Shown here: positions 9,649 to 19,551 of the stretch, piece by piece
Numbering within the stretch: the first letter of the stretch is position 1
Layout: every line of letters starts with the position of its first letter
Origin: Hyphococcus sp.
Lineage (GTDB): Bacteria > Pseudomonadota > Alphaproteobacteria > Caulobacterales > Parvularculaceae
Assembly (NCBI GenBank): GCA_013002535.1
Contig: JABDJK010000008.1
Location: 22,305 to 86,304 of the forward strand
Direction of reading: 5' to 3'
Length of the DNA stretch: 64,000 nt
The notes under the pieces: model-generated
What the model saw: the letters and a program-made list of their open reading frames with translations, nothing else
What the model was told of the DNA's origin: nothing
The model's database searches: none
Program-made: the position numbers and the translations under genes

Positions 9649-12366
9649 GTGACCAAATCTTCAAAAGATAAATTCAGAGATCAAAAATTCGATCCGAATA
9701 TATTCTCGGCGTTGCTGTCAAAAGCGGTCGAGGCAGAGGCGGCGGGACAGAAGCATGGCGCCGTTGGCGCGCTTTTGCGCGATGCGGCCCGTGATATTCG
9801 TAGCGAAGCGATTGCCGTGTCAACGAGAGGCGATAAAATTGCGTCACGAATTTCTGACCAGACTGACGCCGCCCTTACGTCGCTATTTTCTCATAACACG
9901 ACGCTGAAAAACGACTTCGCGATTTGCGCGGTTGGCGGTTACGGGCGAAAAAAGCTGTCGCCTCACTCTGATATTGATTTGCTTTTCCTACACGCCGAGG
10001 GCGCGGACGATAACACAATGGAGGCCGTCAATTTCGCGATTTATCCGCTTTGGGACAGCGCGGTGAAAATCGGGCACAGCGTTCATACCCCAAAAAGCGG
10101 TGTGGCTTTTGCGAAAGATGATATGATCGCCCGCACAGCGTTTCTGGACGCGCGATTTCTCTTTGGTGATGAAAAACTTTTCAAAGAGTTCACTGAGAAT
10201 TTTGATAAGCTCCGTCGCCGCACGAAAAACCAGTTTGTTGATGCGAAACTGCGCGAACAAGATGAGCGTCAGATAAAGGCCGGCGAGACTCGCTACGTAG
10301 TTGAACCCGACGTAAAGGACGGAAAGGGCGGGTTGCGGGACCTGCAAACATTGTCCTGGCTCTACAAATATGTTTTTGGCGGCCCGATCAGAGAAACGAA
10401 AGCGGCGCGCAAAATTCTTGATGCCGCGGAGATTCACTCGCTCGATAAAGCAGAGCGCTTCTTGTGGTCGGTGCGGGTTCAACTGCATGATTTGCGCGGC
10501 CGCCCCGACGAAATATTGAGTTTCGACATTCAACCCGCGGTGGCGGAACGGCTCGGTTACGCTGACCGTCCCAACATGACTGCGCCAGAGAGATTGATGA
10601 AACACTATTTTGTCAACGCCGTTGAGGTCGGTCGGCTCACGCGGGTTTTGTGTGCAAAATTGGAAGAAGAACGCACAAAACGCCTGCCGCACTTTCCAAA
10701 ACTATTGCCGAAGGCATTACAAAGCGATGAGGCCCCGGGCAAACCCAATTTGCGTATCCGAAACGGCCGTCTTGACTTCGAAAGTGCTGCCAAGGCGCGC
10801 CGCAATCCGCGCGATTTGTTCAGATTGTTTCGCGCCTATTCGAAAAACCCGAAAATTGATTTCCACCCCAATGCGCTCGCGGTGGTAGCCGAGCAAGTAC
10901 CCTCCATTGTTACAGAGGTGCGCAAAGATCCAACCATCGCAACGCTGTTCAACGCGATTTTGACCAAATCCGCCGATCCGGTTCGAGTGCTTCGTGTGAT
11001 GACGGAAACCGGGCTCTTGGGAAAATATATTCCGGCCTATGGATCGATTGTGGGGCGCATCGATTACGGACTGTATCGGCGATATACGATAGACGAGCAT
11101 GTCTTGCGCGCAATTGGCATTTTAAATTCACTGCGTGATGGATCGCTCGACGCGGAACATCCCATCACCACGGGCATCGTAAGGGGCAGAATAGACCCAC
11201 TGATATTTTTTCTTGCAGTTTTGCTGCATGAGTCGATCTGGACGGTCACAGATAAGAATGTATCAGCCTGCGATAAGCTGGTTCAGCGGATCACTAAGCG
11301 GCTCGGCCTCAACAAAGACGATGCCGCATTGGTTGGGTGGGCGGCCGCAAACCATCTGTTGATGATGCGGACAGGAGAGCGGCGAAACCTGACCGATTCC
11401 CATGCCATTGGACGGTTTTGCGAGGCAATAGGCGATCGCGAGAGATTGGACATGGCGATTGTTGTCTCGGTCTGTCATCTGCGCGTCGTCGGCCATCATA
11501 CGTGGGATGATGTAAAACACCGCCAGCTCACTGAAATTTATCAGGCGGCGTCTGTTTGGTTTGAGAAGGGGCCGGCGGCGCTTGATGAACGCGTGGCGGA
11601 ACGTGCGATTGCGGCGCTCGAAGAAACCAAGACACGCCTCGCGGAATGGTCGCGCGAGGACCGCGACGCATTTCTCGGCAGTTTAACAGATACAATGTTG
11701 CGCGCGGTTGAGCCGGAAATACTCGTACGGTTCGCCCACCTCGCTAAAGCTGCGGCCGACGATAAGGCTAACGCCGCCGTCACCATCACGCCGCGTTTGG
11801 GCGGTCTTGAATGCGTCGTTTACGCCGATGACCGCGCCGGTCTTTTGGCTGATTTGGCCGGAGCCGTCGCCGCAAAGAGTTTGAGCGTGCGTTCCGTGCA
11901 GGCGCTGACGACAGACGACGGCAAAGTTTTCGATGTCTTCGTCGTCCAGTCGGTTGATGGTTCGCCGATCGAAGATATCTCGCAAATTCGGCGTCTTCAC
12001 GAGGCGATGCTTTCGGCCGCACGGCAATCGCCCCAAAAACCCCCTCGTTTTTCTCGCCGTCTTGGCGACCGACGAGCGATGTTCTCGGTCGAGCCGGTCG
12101 TGCGTATAGAAGAAGATGCTGCGCTTGACGCTACCGTCGTCGAGACCGAGGGCCTTGATCGGCCGGGCCTACTCCATGAGTTAACGTCCGCTTTGCATCG
12201 CCAGGACATAACAATTGCTTCGGCGCATATTTCCACTTATGGCGAACGGGCGGTCGACGTGTTTTATTTGCGCGATAAAGGCGGAAAAAAGATCACGACC
12301 GCCAATAAATTGGCGAAAATCAAGGCGACGCTCCTCGACGTGGTTTCTGCTGGCTCCGGCGGGTAA
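9649..12366 (+). CDS. glnD: PII uridylyltransferase GlnD with degenerate HD domain
   Basis: A 905-residue GlnD, the sensor that uridylylates PII proteins in nitrogen control. The nucleotidyltransferase signature is intact: GGYGR at 96-100 and SDIDLLFL with D108 and D110. The PDVKDGKGGLRDLQT segment and two C-terminal ACT domains (RAGLLADLAG and RPGLLHELTS) are also intact. The HD domain is aberrant: H484 of the IDEH motif is present, but the HD pair is H527-E528 (LLHES), and the downstream Lys-Gly and His ligands and the EHH motif (now ANH) are not conserved. Deuridylylation may therefore be lost. The start is GTG, 16 nt after mutS. Confidence 0.96.
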   Translation: MTKSSKDKFRDQKFDPNIFSALLSKAVEAEAAGQKHGAVGALLRDAARDIRSEAIAVSTRGDKIASRISDQTDAALTSLFSHNTTLKNDFAICAVGGYGRKKLSPHSDIDLLFLHAEGADDNTMEAVNFAIYPLWDSAVKIGHSVHTPKSGVAFAKDDMIARTAFLDARFLFGDEKLFKEFTENFDKLRRRTKNQFVDAKLREQDERQIKAGETRYVVEPDVKDGKGGLRDLQTLSWLYKYVFGGPIRETKAARKILDAAEIHSLDKAERFLWSVRVQLHDLRGRPDEILSFDIQPAVAERLGYADRPNMTAPERLMKHYFVNAVEVGRLTRVLCAKLEEERTKRLPHFPKLLPKALQSDEAPGKPNLRIRNGRLDFESAAKARRNPRDLFRLFRAYSKNPKIDFHPNALAVVAEQVPSIVTEVRKDPTIATLFNAILTKSADPVRVLRVMTETGLLGKYIPAYGSIVGRIDYGLYRRYTIDEHVLRAIGILNSLRDGSLDAEHPITTGIVRGRIDPLIFFLAVLLHESIWTVTDKNVSACDKLVQRITKRLGLNKDDAALVGWAAANHLLMMRTGERRNLTDSHAIGRFCEAIGDRERLDMAIVVSVCHLRVVGHHTWDDVKHRQLTEIYQAASVWFEKGPAALDERVAERAIAALEETKTRLAEWSREDRDAFLGSLTDTMLRAVEPEILVRFAHLAKAAADDKANAAVTITPRLGGLECVVYADDRAGLLADLAGAVAAKSLSVRSVQALTTDDGKVFDVFVVQSVDGSPIEDISQIRRLHEAMLSAARQSPQKPPRFSRRLGDRRAMFSVEPVVRIEEDAALDATVVETEGLDRPGLLHELTSALHRQDITIASAHISTYGERAVDVFYLRDKGGKKITTANKLAKIKATLLDVVSAGSGG

Positions 12367-12417
12367 ACCCCGTTAACCGGGTACAAACCCCGGCAGAACG
12401 AGAAACAGCCGCATCGG

Positions 12418-14013
12418 ATGAGCAGAAGAATTTTCAAATCTCTGGCGACCGTCAGCGGCATGACCATGTTCAGCCGGGTGCTCGGCTTTGTTCGCCAGAT
12501 TTTGATTGCCGGTGTGATTGGCGCCGGCGGCAATCCTGTCGCGGACGCTTTCTGGGCGGCGTTCCGTTTGCCGAATATGTTTCGCAGACTCTTCGCAGAA
12601 GGCGCCTTTCACGCAGCCTTCATTCCCCTGTTTCAGGGAAAGCGTGTCGATGAAGGTGACGCTGCAGCAAAAAAATTTGCAGAAGAGGTTCTGGTCGCGC
12701 TTATCTTTATTCTGACGTTGCTCACCGCGCTTGTTGAGCTTGCGGCGCCGCTCTTTGTCTATTTGATCGCGGCTGGTTTTGAGAGCGATCCTGAAAAATT
12801 TGCGCTGACGACGCTCTATACGCGGATCATGTTTCCCTACCTCATGATGATGTCGCTGGTCGGTCTGATGAGCGGCATGTTGAATTCGCTCGACCGGTTT
12901 GCAGCGTCCGCCGGCGCGCCGCTGGCGCTCAATGTCTGTTTGATCACTGCGATCGTTTTGTTCGCAAACGCCGAGACCGAAATTACAGGGCAAGCCGCGG
13001 CCTGGGCTGTATTTGCTGGCGGCCTCGTTCAGCTCGCGATCGTCACCTATGGCGCTGCACGTCAGGGATATTTCCTTAAACTGCGGATGCCCAAGCTAAC
13101 GCCGGGCGTAAAACGGCTGCTCGCTCTGGGGCTGCCTGGGTTTATCAGCGCGGGCGCCGTTCAAATCAATTTGATTGTCGGCACCAATATTGCGAGCCGC
13201 GAACCAGGCGCCGTTTCGTGGCTGATGAACGCCGACCAACTTTACCAATTGCCGCTTGCCGTTATCGGCATCACTCTTGCGGTGGTTTTGCTGCCGATGC
13301 TGTCAAAACGCGTCAAGGAAGGCGATGAAGAAGGAGCGGCGCGCGCCATCAATCGTTCGCTGGAAGTATCGGCGCTGTTATGTTTTCCAGCGGCTGCGGC
13401 ATTCATCGTTATGGGCGCGCCGATTTGTGAAGCGCTTTTCCGCGGGCTTGCAACTGATGCGTTATCGCTGTTCGGCGCGCGGGAATCGAAATTTACCGAA
13501 CACGACGTCGCCATGACTGGGGCGGCGCTCGCGTTATTTGGATGGGGTCTTCCTGCTTTCGTCTGGCACAAAATATTCTCGCCCGCGTTTTTCGCCCGTG
13601 AGGATACAAAAACGCCGATGCGGTTCGCGTTAATTTCAATTGCAGCCAACACCGTACTTGCGCTGGTTCTGTTTCCGCGTTTTGGATTTTTGAGCGTCGC
13701 CTTCGCGACTGCGTTTGCAGCATGGTTGCAGGTCGCGCTTCTCGCCATTGAACTATACCGCCGCCGGCAATTCCAGCCGGGTGGACGGCTGGCCGCACGG
13801 CTGTTCCGGATTGTTGCGGCGTCCGGCGCGCTGGCGGCGTTTCTCTATTTCAGCCTGCCGCATCTTGATGCGGCCTCAGCGATGTTATGGAACCGTCAAT
13901 GGCTTGCAATCGTGCTGCTTGCCGGCGTTGGGTTCGTTTTCTACGTCTTCGCCGCATTGCTGGTTGGCGCCGCGCGTCCATCTGATTACAAGACCATCAC
14001 TCGCGGATCGTAA
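12418..14013 (+). CDS. murJ: Lipid II flippase MurJ (MviN)
   Basis: A 531-residue polytopic membrane protein of the MOP superfamily with about 14 predicted helices. It flips the peptidoglycan precursor lipid II to the periplasm. The N terminus SGMTMFSRVLGFVRQ and the following DAFWAAFRLPNMFRRLFAEGAF are MurJ signatures carrying the essential arginines. It lies 51 nt after glnD and 19 nt before trpS, the usual alphaproteobacterial order mutS-glnD-murJ-trpS. Confidence 0.97.
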   Translation: MSRRIFKSLATVSGMTMFSRVLGFVRQILIAGVIGAGGNPVADAFWAAFRLPNMFRRLFAEGAFHAAFIPLFQGKRVDEGDAAAKKFAEEVLVALIFILTLLTALVELAAPLFVYLIAAGFESDPEKFALTTLYTRIMFPYLMMMSLVGLMSGMLNSLDRFAASAGAPLALNVCLITAIVLFANAETEITGQAAAWAVFAGGLVQLAIVTYGAARQGYFLKLRMPKLTPGVKRLLALGLPGFISAGAVQINLIVGTNIASREPGAVSWLMNADQLYQLPLAVIGITLAVVLLPMLSKRVKEGDEEGAARAINRSLEVSALLCFPAAAAFIVMGAPICEALFRGLATDALSLFGARESKFTEHDVAMTGAALALFGWGLPAFVWHKIFSPAFFAREDTKTPMRFALISIAANTVLALVLFPRFGFLSVAFATAFAAWLQVALLAIELYRRRQFQPGGRLAARLFRIVAASGALAAFLYFSLPHLDAASAMLWNRQWLAIVLLAGVGFVFYVFAALLVGAARPSDYKTITRGS

Positions 14014-14032
14014 ATAACACAAAGAGAATTCA

Positions 14033-15049
14033 ATGACCGGCTATCAAGGGCCAGAGCGCGTATTGTCTGGCATCCAACCATCGGGCGGAATGCATATCGG
14101 GAATTATCTCGGCGCCATTAGAAAATTTGTCGATCTCCAACATGAATATGAATGCTATTTTTGCGTGGTCGACATGCACGCGATTACCGTTTGGCAAGAC
14201 CCGAAAAAACTGCGTGAGCAAACATTTCATATTGCGGCGAGTTATCTCGCGGCGGGTGTGGACCCAAAGGTTGCGGCGATATTTCATCAGTCCGGCGTGC
14301 GCGCCCATGCGGAACTTGCCTGGATATTCAATTGCGTCGCGCGGCTCGGCTGGCTCGAACGGATGACCCAGTTCAAAGACAAGGCCGGCAAAGACAAACA
14401 GCGCGCGTCTGTTGGACTCTATACTTATCCCGTTCTTCAGGCGGCGGACATTCTTGTCTACCAGGCGACCCATGTTCCGGTCGGCGAGGACCAAAAACAA
14501 CATCTGGAACTTTCGCGCGATATTGCGGCGAAGTTCAATCATGATTTCAATCAGCCAGATTTCTTTCCGCTGCCCGAACCGCTGATTAAGGGGCCTGGCG
14601 CGCGCATTATGTCCTTGCGTGACGGAACGGCAAAAATGTCGAAGTCTGACGCGTCGGCAAATGGCTGCGTTTTTCTGACCGATGATGCGGACGCAATCGC
14701 AAAGAAAATCAAGAAAGCGAAATCTGACCCTGATCCTTTGCCATCGGAGCCTGCAGGATTGGAAGGCCGCCCCGAAGCGGCAAACCTTGTCGGGATTTTC
14801 TCTGCGTTTTCGGGCCGAAGCGACGAAGAGGTATTAAAGGAATTTGGCGGGCAAGGATTTGGCGTATTCAAACCAGCGCTCGCAGATCTTGTCGTCGAAA
14901 AAGTCGGGCCAATCAGCGCTGAATTGAACCGCCTCGAAAATGATCCCGGCTATCTGCAGGGCATTTTAACAGATGGGGCTGAGCGCGCGTCGGCCGTCGC
15001 CGATCCGGTCGTCAAGCGCGTTAAGGAAATTGTCGGGTTTCTTATTTGA
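14033..15049 (+). CDS. trpS: Tryptophan-tRNA ligase
   Basis: A 338-residue class I aminoacyl-tRNA synthetase charging tRNA-Trp in the cytoplasm. The HIGH-type motif is [11 protein letters not shown] near residue 20; the KMSKS motif is intact (AKMSKSDAS). Length and order are standard. It starts at the ATG 19 nt after murJ with a weak AAAGAGAA site, so it is probably cotranscribed with murJ. Confidence 0.98.
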   Translation: MTGYQGPERVLSGIQPSGGMHIGNYLGAIRKFVDLQHEYECYFCVVDMHAITVWQDPKKLREQTFHIAASYLAAGVDPKVAAIFHQSGVRAHAELAWIFNCVARLGWLERMTQFKDKAGKDKQRASVGLYTYPVLQAADILVYQATHVPVGEDQKQHLELSRDIAAKFNHDFNQPDFFPLPEPLIKGPGARIMSLRDGTAKMSKSDASANGCVFLTDDADAIAKKIKKAKSDPDPLPSEPAGLEGRPEAANLVGIFSAFSGRSDEEVLKEFGGQGFGVFKPALADLVVEKVGPISAELNRLENDPGYLQGILTDGAERASAVADPVVKRVKEIVGFLI

Positions 15050-15153
15050 TTTCTGCCGGTTTAAACGCCTTGGCTGCGGTCGCCTTTTCTCATTGTTAAC
15101 GCTTCCGGGCCAGTTTCGTCCTGTCCAAAAGAATTCGCAGGCAACTGGCGGCA

Positions 15154-16218
15154 ATGACAGCGCGCGACACGATAAAATCTCTGGAAGAGGCCTTTGCGGG
15201 CGGCGTCCGAAAGGCGCACCCGCGCCTGTCAATTATTGCGCCTTGCTACAATGAGGCCGCGACCATTGATGCGTTTTATTATGCGCTAAAGACAGTACTC
15301 GGCGATCTTTCGCTGACGCCGGAGATCATTTTTGTTGATGACGGCAGCGAGGACGAAACCCGCGCGAAGCTGGCGAGGTTCGCCGACAAGGACGCCTTAG
15401 TCAAGGCGCTTTTCCTGTCGCGCAATTTTGGCAAAGAAGCGGCGATGTCCGCGGGACTTGATCACGCCACCGGCGATGCTGTCATCGTCATCGACACTGA
15501 TCTGCAGGATCCGCCGGAGGTCATTCCCGAATTTGTCGAGAAATGGCGAGAAGGTTTTGACGTCGTTTACGGTAAACGCGTTGATCGCCAGTCCGATACT
15601 TTCTTAAAGAGGTTTACGGCCGGGAAATTTTATTCGCTGTTCAATTCAATGTCTGGCGTCAAAATTCCTGAGAACACTGGCGACTTTCGATTAATGGACA
15701 GGCGCGTCGTTGAAGCGATCAAGCAGCTGCCAGAACGCTCGCGCTTTATGAAAGGGCTATTCGCGTGGGTTGGATACAATTCAACCGCCGTCGAATATGT
15801 CCGCCCTGAGCGCAATGCCGGATCAAGCAAATTCAACTACTGGAAGCTCTGGAATTTCGCACTTGACGGTTTTGTCAGCTTTTCGTCGGCGCCGCTTCGC
15901 GTCTGGAGTTATGTCGGCGCCGTGGTCGCCAGTTTCGCATTTCTATACGCTTCAGCGATCATTATCAGCGTGTTGCTTACGGGCATAGACTTGCCCGGCT
16001 ACGCGTCATTATTGACGTTCGTTCTTTTTCTCGGCGGCGTACAGATTTTGTCGATTGGCGTTTTGGGCGAATATATTTCGCGGCTCTTTATCGAAGTAAA
16101 ACAGCGCCCGGTCTATATCGTTGACCGGGTCATCGAAAGTTCCAAAGCGAAACCACACGCAATCAATGGCGACGCGGCGGCAGATCTCGCGGAAAACGAG
16201 GCGAGCGGCGCGGCTTAG
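15154..16218 (+). CDS. GT2 family glycosyltransferase (GtrB/ArnC-type) with two C-terminal membrane helices
   Basis: A 354-residue membrane-bound transferase likely loading a sugar onto undecaprenyl phosphate. The GT-A fold starts at LSIIAPCYNEAATI. The first acidic motif is IIFVDDGS, and the metal-binding DxD equivalent is VIDTDLQDPP. Two transmembrane helices lie around 245-270 and 280-300, followed by a cytoplasmic EVKQRP tail, the layout of GtrB and ArnC. The donor sugar is not readable from sequence. It follows trpS by 104 nt. Confidence 0.9.
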   Translation: MTARDTIKSLEEAFAGGVRKAHPRLSIIAPCYNEAATIDAFYYALKTVLGDLSLTPEIIFVDDGSEDETRAKLARFADKDALVKALFLSRNFGKEAAMSAGLDHATGDAVIVIDTDLQDPPEVIPEFVEKWREGFDVVYGKRVDRQSDTFLKRFTAGKFYSLFNSMSGVKIPENTGDFRLMDRRVVEAIKQLPERSRFMKGLFAWVGYNSTAVEYVRPERNAGSSKFNYWKLWNFALDGFVSFSSAPLRVWSYVGAVVASFAFLYASAIIISVLLTGIDLPGYASLLTFVLFLGGVQILSIGVLGEYISRLFIEVKQRPVYIVDRVIESSKAKPHAINGDAAADLAENEASGAA

Positions 16219-16331
16219 CTGCAACTCACTGAATTTATTACATTAAAAATTTTCCGCGCGGGAATGAACCGGTTTGCGCGCTGCCCCGACTTATTCTCTA
16301 TAAGGCAGGCACGTGAACGGATTGATGCGCC

Positions 16332-16901
16332 ATGCGCCGCAGTGAAGAACGCATATTTGACGAATTTCTTGCGGCGTCCGCACGAGCTGGCGACCGGTCA
16401 TCGTTTGAACGATTGGCGAAGCGCTGGCAACCAAAACTGCTCGGCCATGCGTACCGCCTTACCGGTGAAGCAGAGTTCGCCCGCGACGTAGTGCAGGACG
16501 CGTGGACGGATATTGCCCGCGGTCTATCGCGGCTTGACGACGCGGCGGCGTTCCCGGCTTGGGCGTACAGAATTGTCTCGCGCCGCGCCGCCGACAGCAT
16601 TCGAAAGAAACAGCGCGAGCGCAGCAAAATGAACGCTTATGCCACGGAGCCGGAAAAGGCTGATGGACAAGCTGCGCAAATGGAATTCAAGGCCGATGGC
16701 GGGCCATTGGGCGAAGCGATGAATGCGCTGCCGCCAGAACAACGCGCCGCTATCGCGCTTTTTTACAAAGAGGATTTCAGCATTGCGGAAATTGCTGCGG
16801 CGCTGAGTGTTCCGGCGGGAACCGTCAAAACACGCTTGATGCATGCGCGGCGAAAATTGCGCGCCGCTTTGGAAGGAGAAAGTGAAAATGAACGATCTTG
16901 A
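16332..16901 (+). CDS. ECF-type RNA polymerase sigma factor
   Basis: A 189-residue sigma-70 family factor with region 2 (AYRLTGEAEFARDVVQDAWTD) and region 4 (LPPEQRAAIALFYKEDFSIA then AGTVKTRLMHARRKLR), lacking regions 1 and 3. It directs polymerase to a small stress or envelope regulon. Its last 14 nt overlap the start of the next gene, which encodes a small membrane protein, so the two are translationally coupled and that protein may be its regulator. No zinc-containing anti-sigma motif is visible. Confidence 0.93.
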   Translation: MRRSEERIFDEFLAASARAGDRSSFERLAKRWQPKLLGHAYRLTGEAEFARDVVQDAWTDIARGLSRLDDAAAFPAWAYRIVSRRAADSIRKKQRERSKMNAYATEPEKADGQAAQMEFKADGGPLGEAMNALPPEQRAAIALFYKEDFSIAEIAAALSVPAGTVKTRLMHARRKLRAALEGESENERS

Positions 16902-17262
16902 TAGACAAATCGAAGAAGCGCTTGATGCTGAAGACCGTGCGTTACATCGCGAGTTCGGAGAACAAGGCTTGTATGCCCAATGGTTCGGCGTTTATCGCGG
17001 CAAGCAGGCGTGGATCGCGATCATCGTAACAATTGTTTCGTTTGTGGCGGCGATGATTGCATTTTATTCAATATATCGCGCCGTGGGCGCTGGCGATTTT
17101 GACACTGCTGCGCCTTGGGCAGCGGCTGCGACGGTATTGCTTTTGATGGTTTCATTTATGAAAATTTGGTTCTGGATGCGGATGGAATCAAACCGCGTTA
17201 TTCGTGAAGTAAAGCGCCTGGAGCTTCAAATTGCCCGCCTGAACATGGCGCGGGCGGCCTAA
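16888..17262 (+). CDS. Small two-helix membrane protein coupled to the ECF sigma factor (DUF6768-like)
   Basis: A 124-residue protein. Its acidic N terminus ([19 protein letters not shown]) is followed by [16 protein letters not shown], two membrane helices (about 36-58 and 73-93) and a basic C-terminal helix ([16 protein letters not shown]). It resembles DUF6768 proteins encoded beside ECF sigma genes in alphaproteobacteria. I set the start at the ATG at 16888, behind GGAAGGAGA, inside the sigma gene. Regulation of the sigma factor is inferred only from the overlap. Its TAA overlaps the stop of the convergent peptidase gene. Confidence 0.85.
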   Translation: MNDLDRQIEEALDAEDRALHREFGEQGLYAQWFGVYRGKQAWIAIIVTIVSFVAAMIAFYSIYRAVGAGDFDTAAPWAAAATVLLLMVSFMKIWFWMRMESNRVIREVKRLELQIARLNMARAA

Positions 17263-18155
17263 AACGTTGCCGCGAATAATTCCTGGTTCGGGCCAAAACC
17301 GGCGCGCTTCATGCCGTCGGAATTCCACGCAAAGGCGACATTGCCGGTTGATGAAACGGCAATGACGCCGCCGTCGCCGCCGAGCCGGCCAACATCTTTG
17401 ATAAGGTCGGCTGTTGCCTGGTTAAGGTTGGCGCCTTGGAATCGAACCCGTGAAGCTACGTCCTGGGCGCCGCCGGCAAGAATGAAATATTCGCCAAGTC
17501 CGGTGCAGGAGGCGCCGACAAATTCATCGGCCCAGGTGCCCGAACCGATCAACGGCGTGTCGCCGACGCGGCCTTCCAATTTTCCAAAAACACCGCCTGT
17601 TGAGGTCGCGGCGGCAATCCGGCCCTCGCTATCGAGGGCGACCGCGCCGACGGTGCCGTGACCTAGCTCGGCTTGCGTCATTTCTTCCGGCTCAACGCCA
17701 ACTGGCACTACGTAGTAGCGCTCCGGATCGGTAACGAATTCAAATCCGCGATCGCGGCAAAAATTTTCAGCGCCGCGTCCGGCGAGCATGACATGGGGCG
17801 TATCGTCCATAACAGCGCGCGCCGCCTTGATCGGATTTTTAAGGTGCGCGACCGCGGCAATCGAACCAGCATTGCGTTTTAGCGTGCCGATCTCGCTCGC
17901 CATGATCGAGGCGTCGAGTTCTGCGTAGCCGGCTTTGTTCGGCGGCGAGCCTTTGCCGGCAATGTAAAGACCGCTGTCTTCCATTTGCGATACGAGGTGG
18001 TCGACGACATCGACAGCGTTTTTCCCAGCCTCGAGATCAGCGCGTCCGCGCGTCGCGAGTTCGTAGAGGTGTTTTTCAGCCTTGGAATAGTCGCGGCCGG
18101 CGCGCGCGCCGGCGCCGCCATGAATTGCCAGGGCAATATTTGATTTACGGGCCAA
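17259..18155 (-). CDS. Isoaspartyl peptidase / plant-type L-asparaginase (Ntn hydrolase)
   Basis: A 298-residue family T2 hydrolase that self-cleaves before Thr168 in the [11 protein letters not shown] motif to expose the catalytic threonine. IHGGAG near residue 11 and [20 protein letters not shown] are further signatures. It hydrolyses isoaspartyl dipeptides or asparagine. The start is a TTG with a good GGAGAA site 6 nt upstream; the nearest ATG upstream (18184) is out of frame. The stop codon shares the sequence CTAA with the convergent membrane-protein gene. Confidence 0.93.
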   Translation of the reverse strand: MARKSNIALAIHGGAGARAGRDYSKAEKHLYELATRGRADLEAGKNAVDVVDHLVSQMEDSGLYIAGKGSPPNKAGYAELDASIMASEIGTLKRNAGSIAAVAHLKNPIKAARAVMDDTPHVMLAGRGAENFCRDRGFEFVTDPERYYVVPVGVEPEEMTQAELGHGTVGAVALDSEGRIAAATSTGGVFGKLEGRVGDTPLIGSGTWADEFVGASCTGLGEYFILAGGAQDVASRVRFQGANLNQATADLIKDVGRLGGDGGVIAVSSTGNVAFAWNSDGMKRAGFGPNQELFAATF

Positions 18156-18263
18156 ACTAATTCTCCAAAACTATCCAGGGTCATAGTAAACCGTTGCGCC
18201 GCCTAGCCAACCGGATAATGAGCCCCTATGACATCGCGCGGGTCACAATAACCGGAGCTAGCT

Positions 18264-18986
18264 ATGACGCGCCTCGCGCTAATCCGCCATGGGCAAAGCC
18301 AATGGAACCTTGAAAACCGCTTTACCGGATGGGTCGATGTTGATCTGACCGATAAAGGTCGCGCCGAAGCCGAAAAGGCCGGCGAGTTGCTGGCGGCGGA
18401 AGACGGCGAATTCTCCGCTTGTTATACATCAGTTCAAAAGCGGGCGATCCGCACCCTTTGGATGGTCCTCGATAAAATGGACCGCATGTGGCTGCCGGTG
18501 ACGCGCGACTGGCGATTGAATGAGCGTCATTATGGCGGGCTGACGGGTCTCGACAAAGCCGAGACCGCGGAGAAACACGGCGCCGATCAGGTGAAAATCT
18601 GGCGACGCAGCTATGATACGCCGCCGCCGCCGCTCGAAGCCGACAATCCGCACGATATGTCGAATGATCTGCGTTATCGCGCACTCGGCGTCACGGTTCC
18701 AAAATCCGAATCATTGAAATTAACGCTCGACCGGGTGACGCCGTGTTTTGACGCGGAGATAGCGCCAAAATTGAACGACGGCAAATCGCTGATCATCGCG
18801 GCGCACGGAAATTCATTGCGAGCGCTTGTGAAACTTCTGATGAACGTTTCCGACGACGACATCGTCAATCTGGAAATCCCGACAGGCAATCCGCTCGTCA
18901 TGGATTTTGAGCCGGGCACGGTCAACCCGACTGCTGTTCGATATCTCGATGAGAGCCGTGCGCAATCGCTTCCGCCAATTCCGTAA
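18264..18986 (+). CDS. gpmA: 2,3-bisphosphoglycerate-dependent phosphoglycerate mutase
   Basis: A 240-residue dPGM interconverting 3- and 2-phosphoglycerate in glycolysis. The phosphohistidine loop is LIRHGQSQWN with His9; the second catalytic His lies in IIAAHGNSLRAL. The segment NERHYGGLTGLDK is typical of dPGM. An AATAACCGGAGC stretch precedes the ATG. It lies just outside the tkt-gap-pgk-fba operon and is on the same strand. Confidence 0.97.
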   Translation: MTRLALIRHGQSQWNLENRFTGWVDVDLTDKGRAEAEKAGELLAAEDGEFSACYTSVQKRAIRTLWMVLDKMDRMWLPVTRDWRLNERHYGGLTGLDKAETAEKHGADQVKIWRRSYDTPPPPLEADNPHDMSNDLRYRALGVTVPKSESLKLTLDRVTPCFDAEIAPKLNDGKSLIIAAHGNSLRALVKLLMNVSDDDIVNLEIPTGNPLVMDFEPGTVNPTAVRYLDESRAQSLPPIP

Positions 18987-19078
18987 GTAGCGGCGAGCGA
19001 TCTGAAATACTGTCGAATGATTTTGGAACGAACATTGTCCTCCCTAACTCTCTCAACTCAGAAATGAATTAACCTGGT

Positions 19079-19157
19079 GTCATCCTCGGGCTTGTCCCGA
19101 GGATCTGATGTAAATGCGCCTCAGGCCAGCGATCCTCGGAATAAATCCGAGGATGAC
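19079..19157. repeat. REP-like double palindrome
   Basis: Two imperfect palindromes (19079-19105 and 19131-19157), each with a CCTCGG/CCGAGG stem, are arranged head to head. GTCATCC at the left end mirrors GGATGAC at the right end. The pair is flanked by GATGTAA and TTACATC. It occupies the space between gpmA and the 3' end of zapA and may act as a bidirectional transcript end or a mobile RAYT-type element. Confidence 0.75.
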
Positions 19158-19221
19158 CAATTACATCAAGAATCAATTGCAATAGCACTTGTCTATAAAA
19201 AGCAGGAGAACGCGCAATTTC

Positions 19222-19551
19222 TCAATTCGTTTCGAACCGGCTTGATATTTCTTCGACCCGAGCGACGGCGGCCTCTATTGCGCGGCCTGCAGCGCCGACC
19301 GTGTCATCATCGAGTTTATCGGCCGCGTTCTCATAATCTTTAGCGCGTGCTTTAGCTTCGAACAGTTCATCGCAAACCGTGAGCGCTGCGAGCAACATCA
19401 AGCGCGCGTCGCCAATCTGGCCAAGATCGTGCGTCAAATCAGTTACATGGCGATCGAAATAGGCGGCGAGATTTAATAGCCGATCTTCCTGCCCGTCCTC
19501 GCAGGTAATTTTATAGTCGCGTCCATTCACCTGAATTACGACATGGGCCAT
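19222..19551 (-). CDS. zapA: Cell division protein ZapA
   Basis: A 109-residue Z-ring-associated protein that bundles FtsZ filaments. The N terminus VVIQVNGRDYKITCEDGQEDRL is the ZapA fold; DARLMLLAALTVCDELFEAK is the conserved second half, followed by a coiled-coil helix. It is translated after the small coiled-coil gene, whose TAA overlaps its ATG by one base. Confidence 0.95.
   Translation of the reverse strand: MAHVVIQVNGRDYKITCEDGQEDRLLNLAAYFDRHVTDLTHDLGQIGDARLMLLAALTVCDELFEAKARAKDYENAADKLDDDTVGAAGRAIEAAVARVEEISSRFETN

Noticed and set aside
19079..19157. Repeated palindromes as a CRISPR fragment
   Set aside because: The two units face each other, the spacing is not constant, and there are no further units or cas genes.
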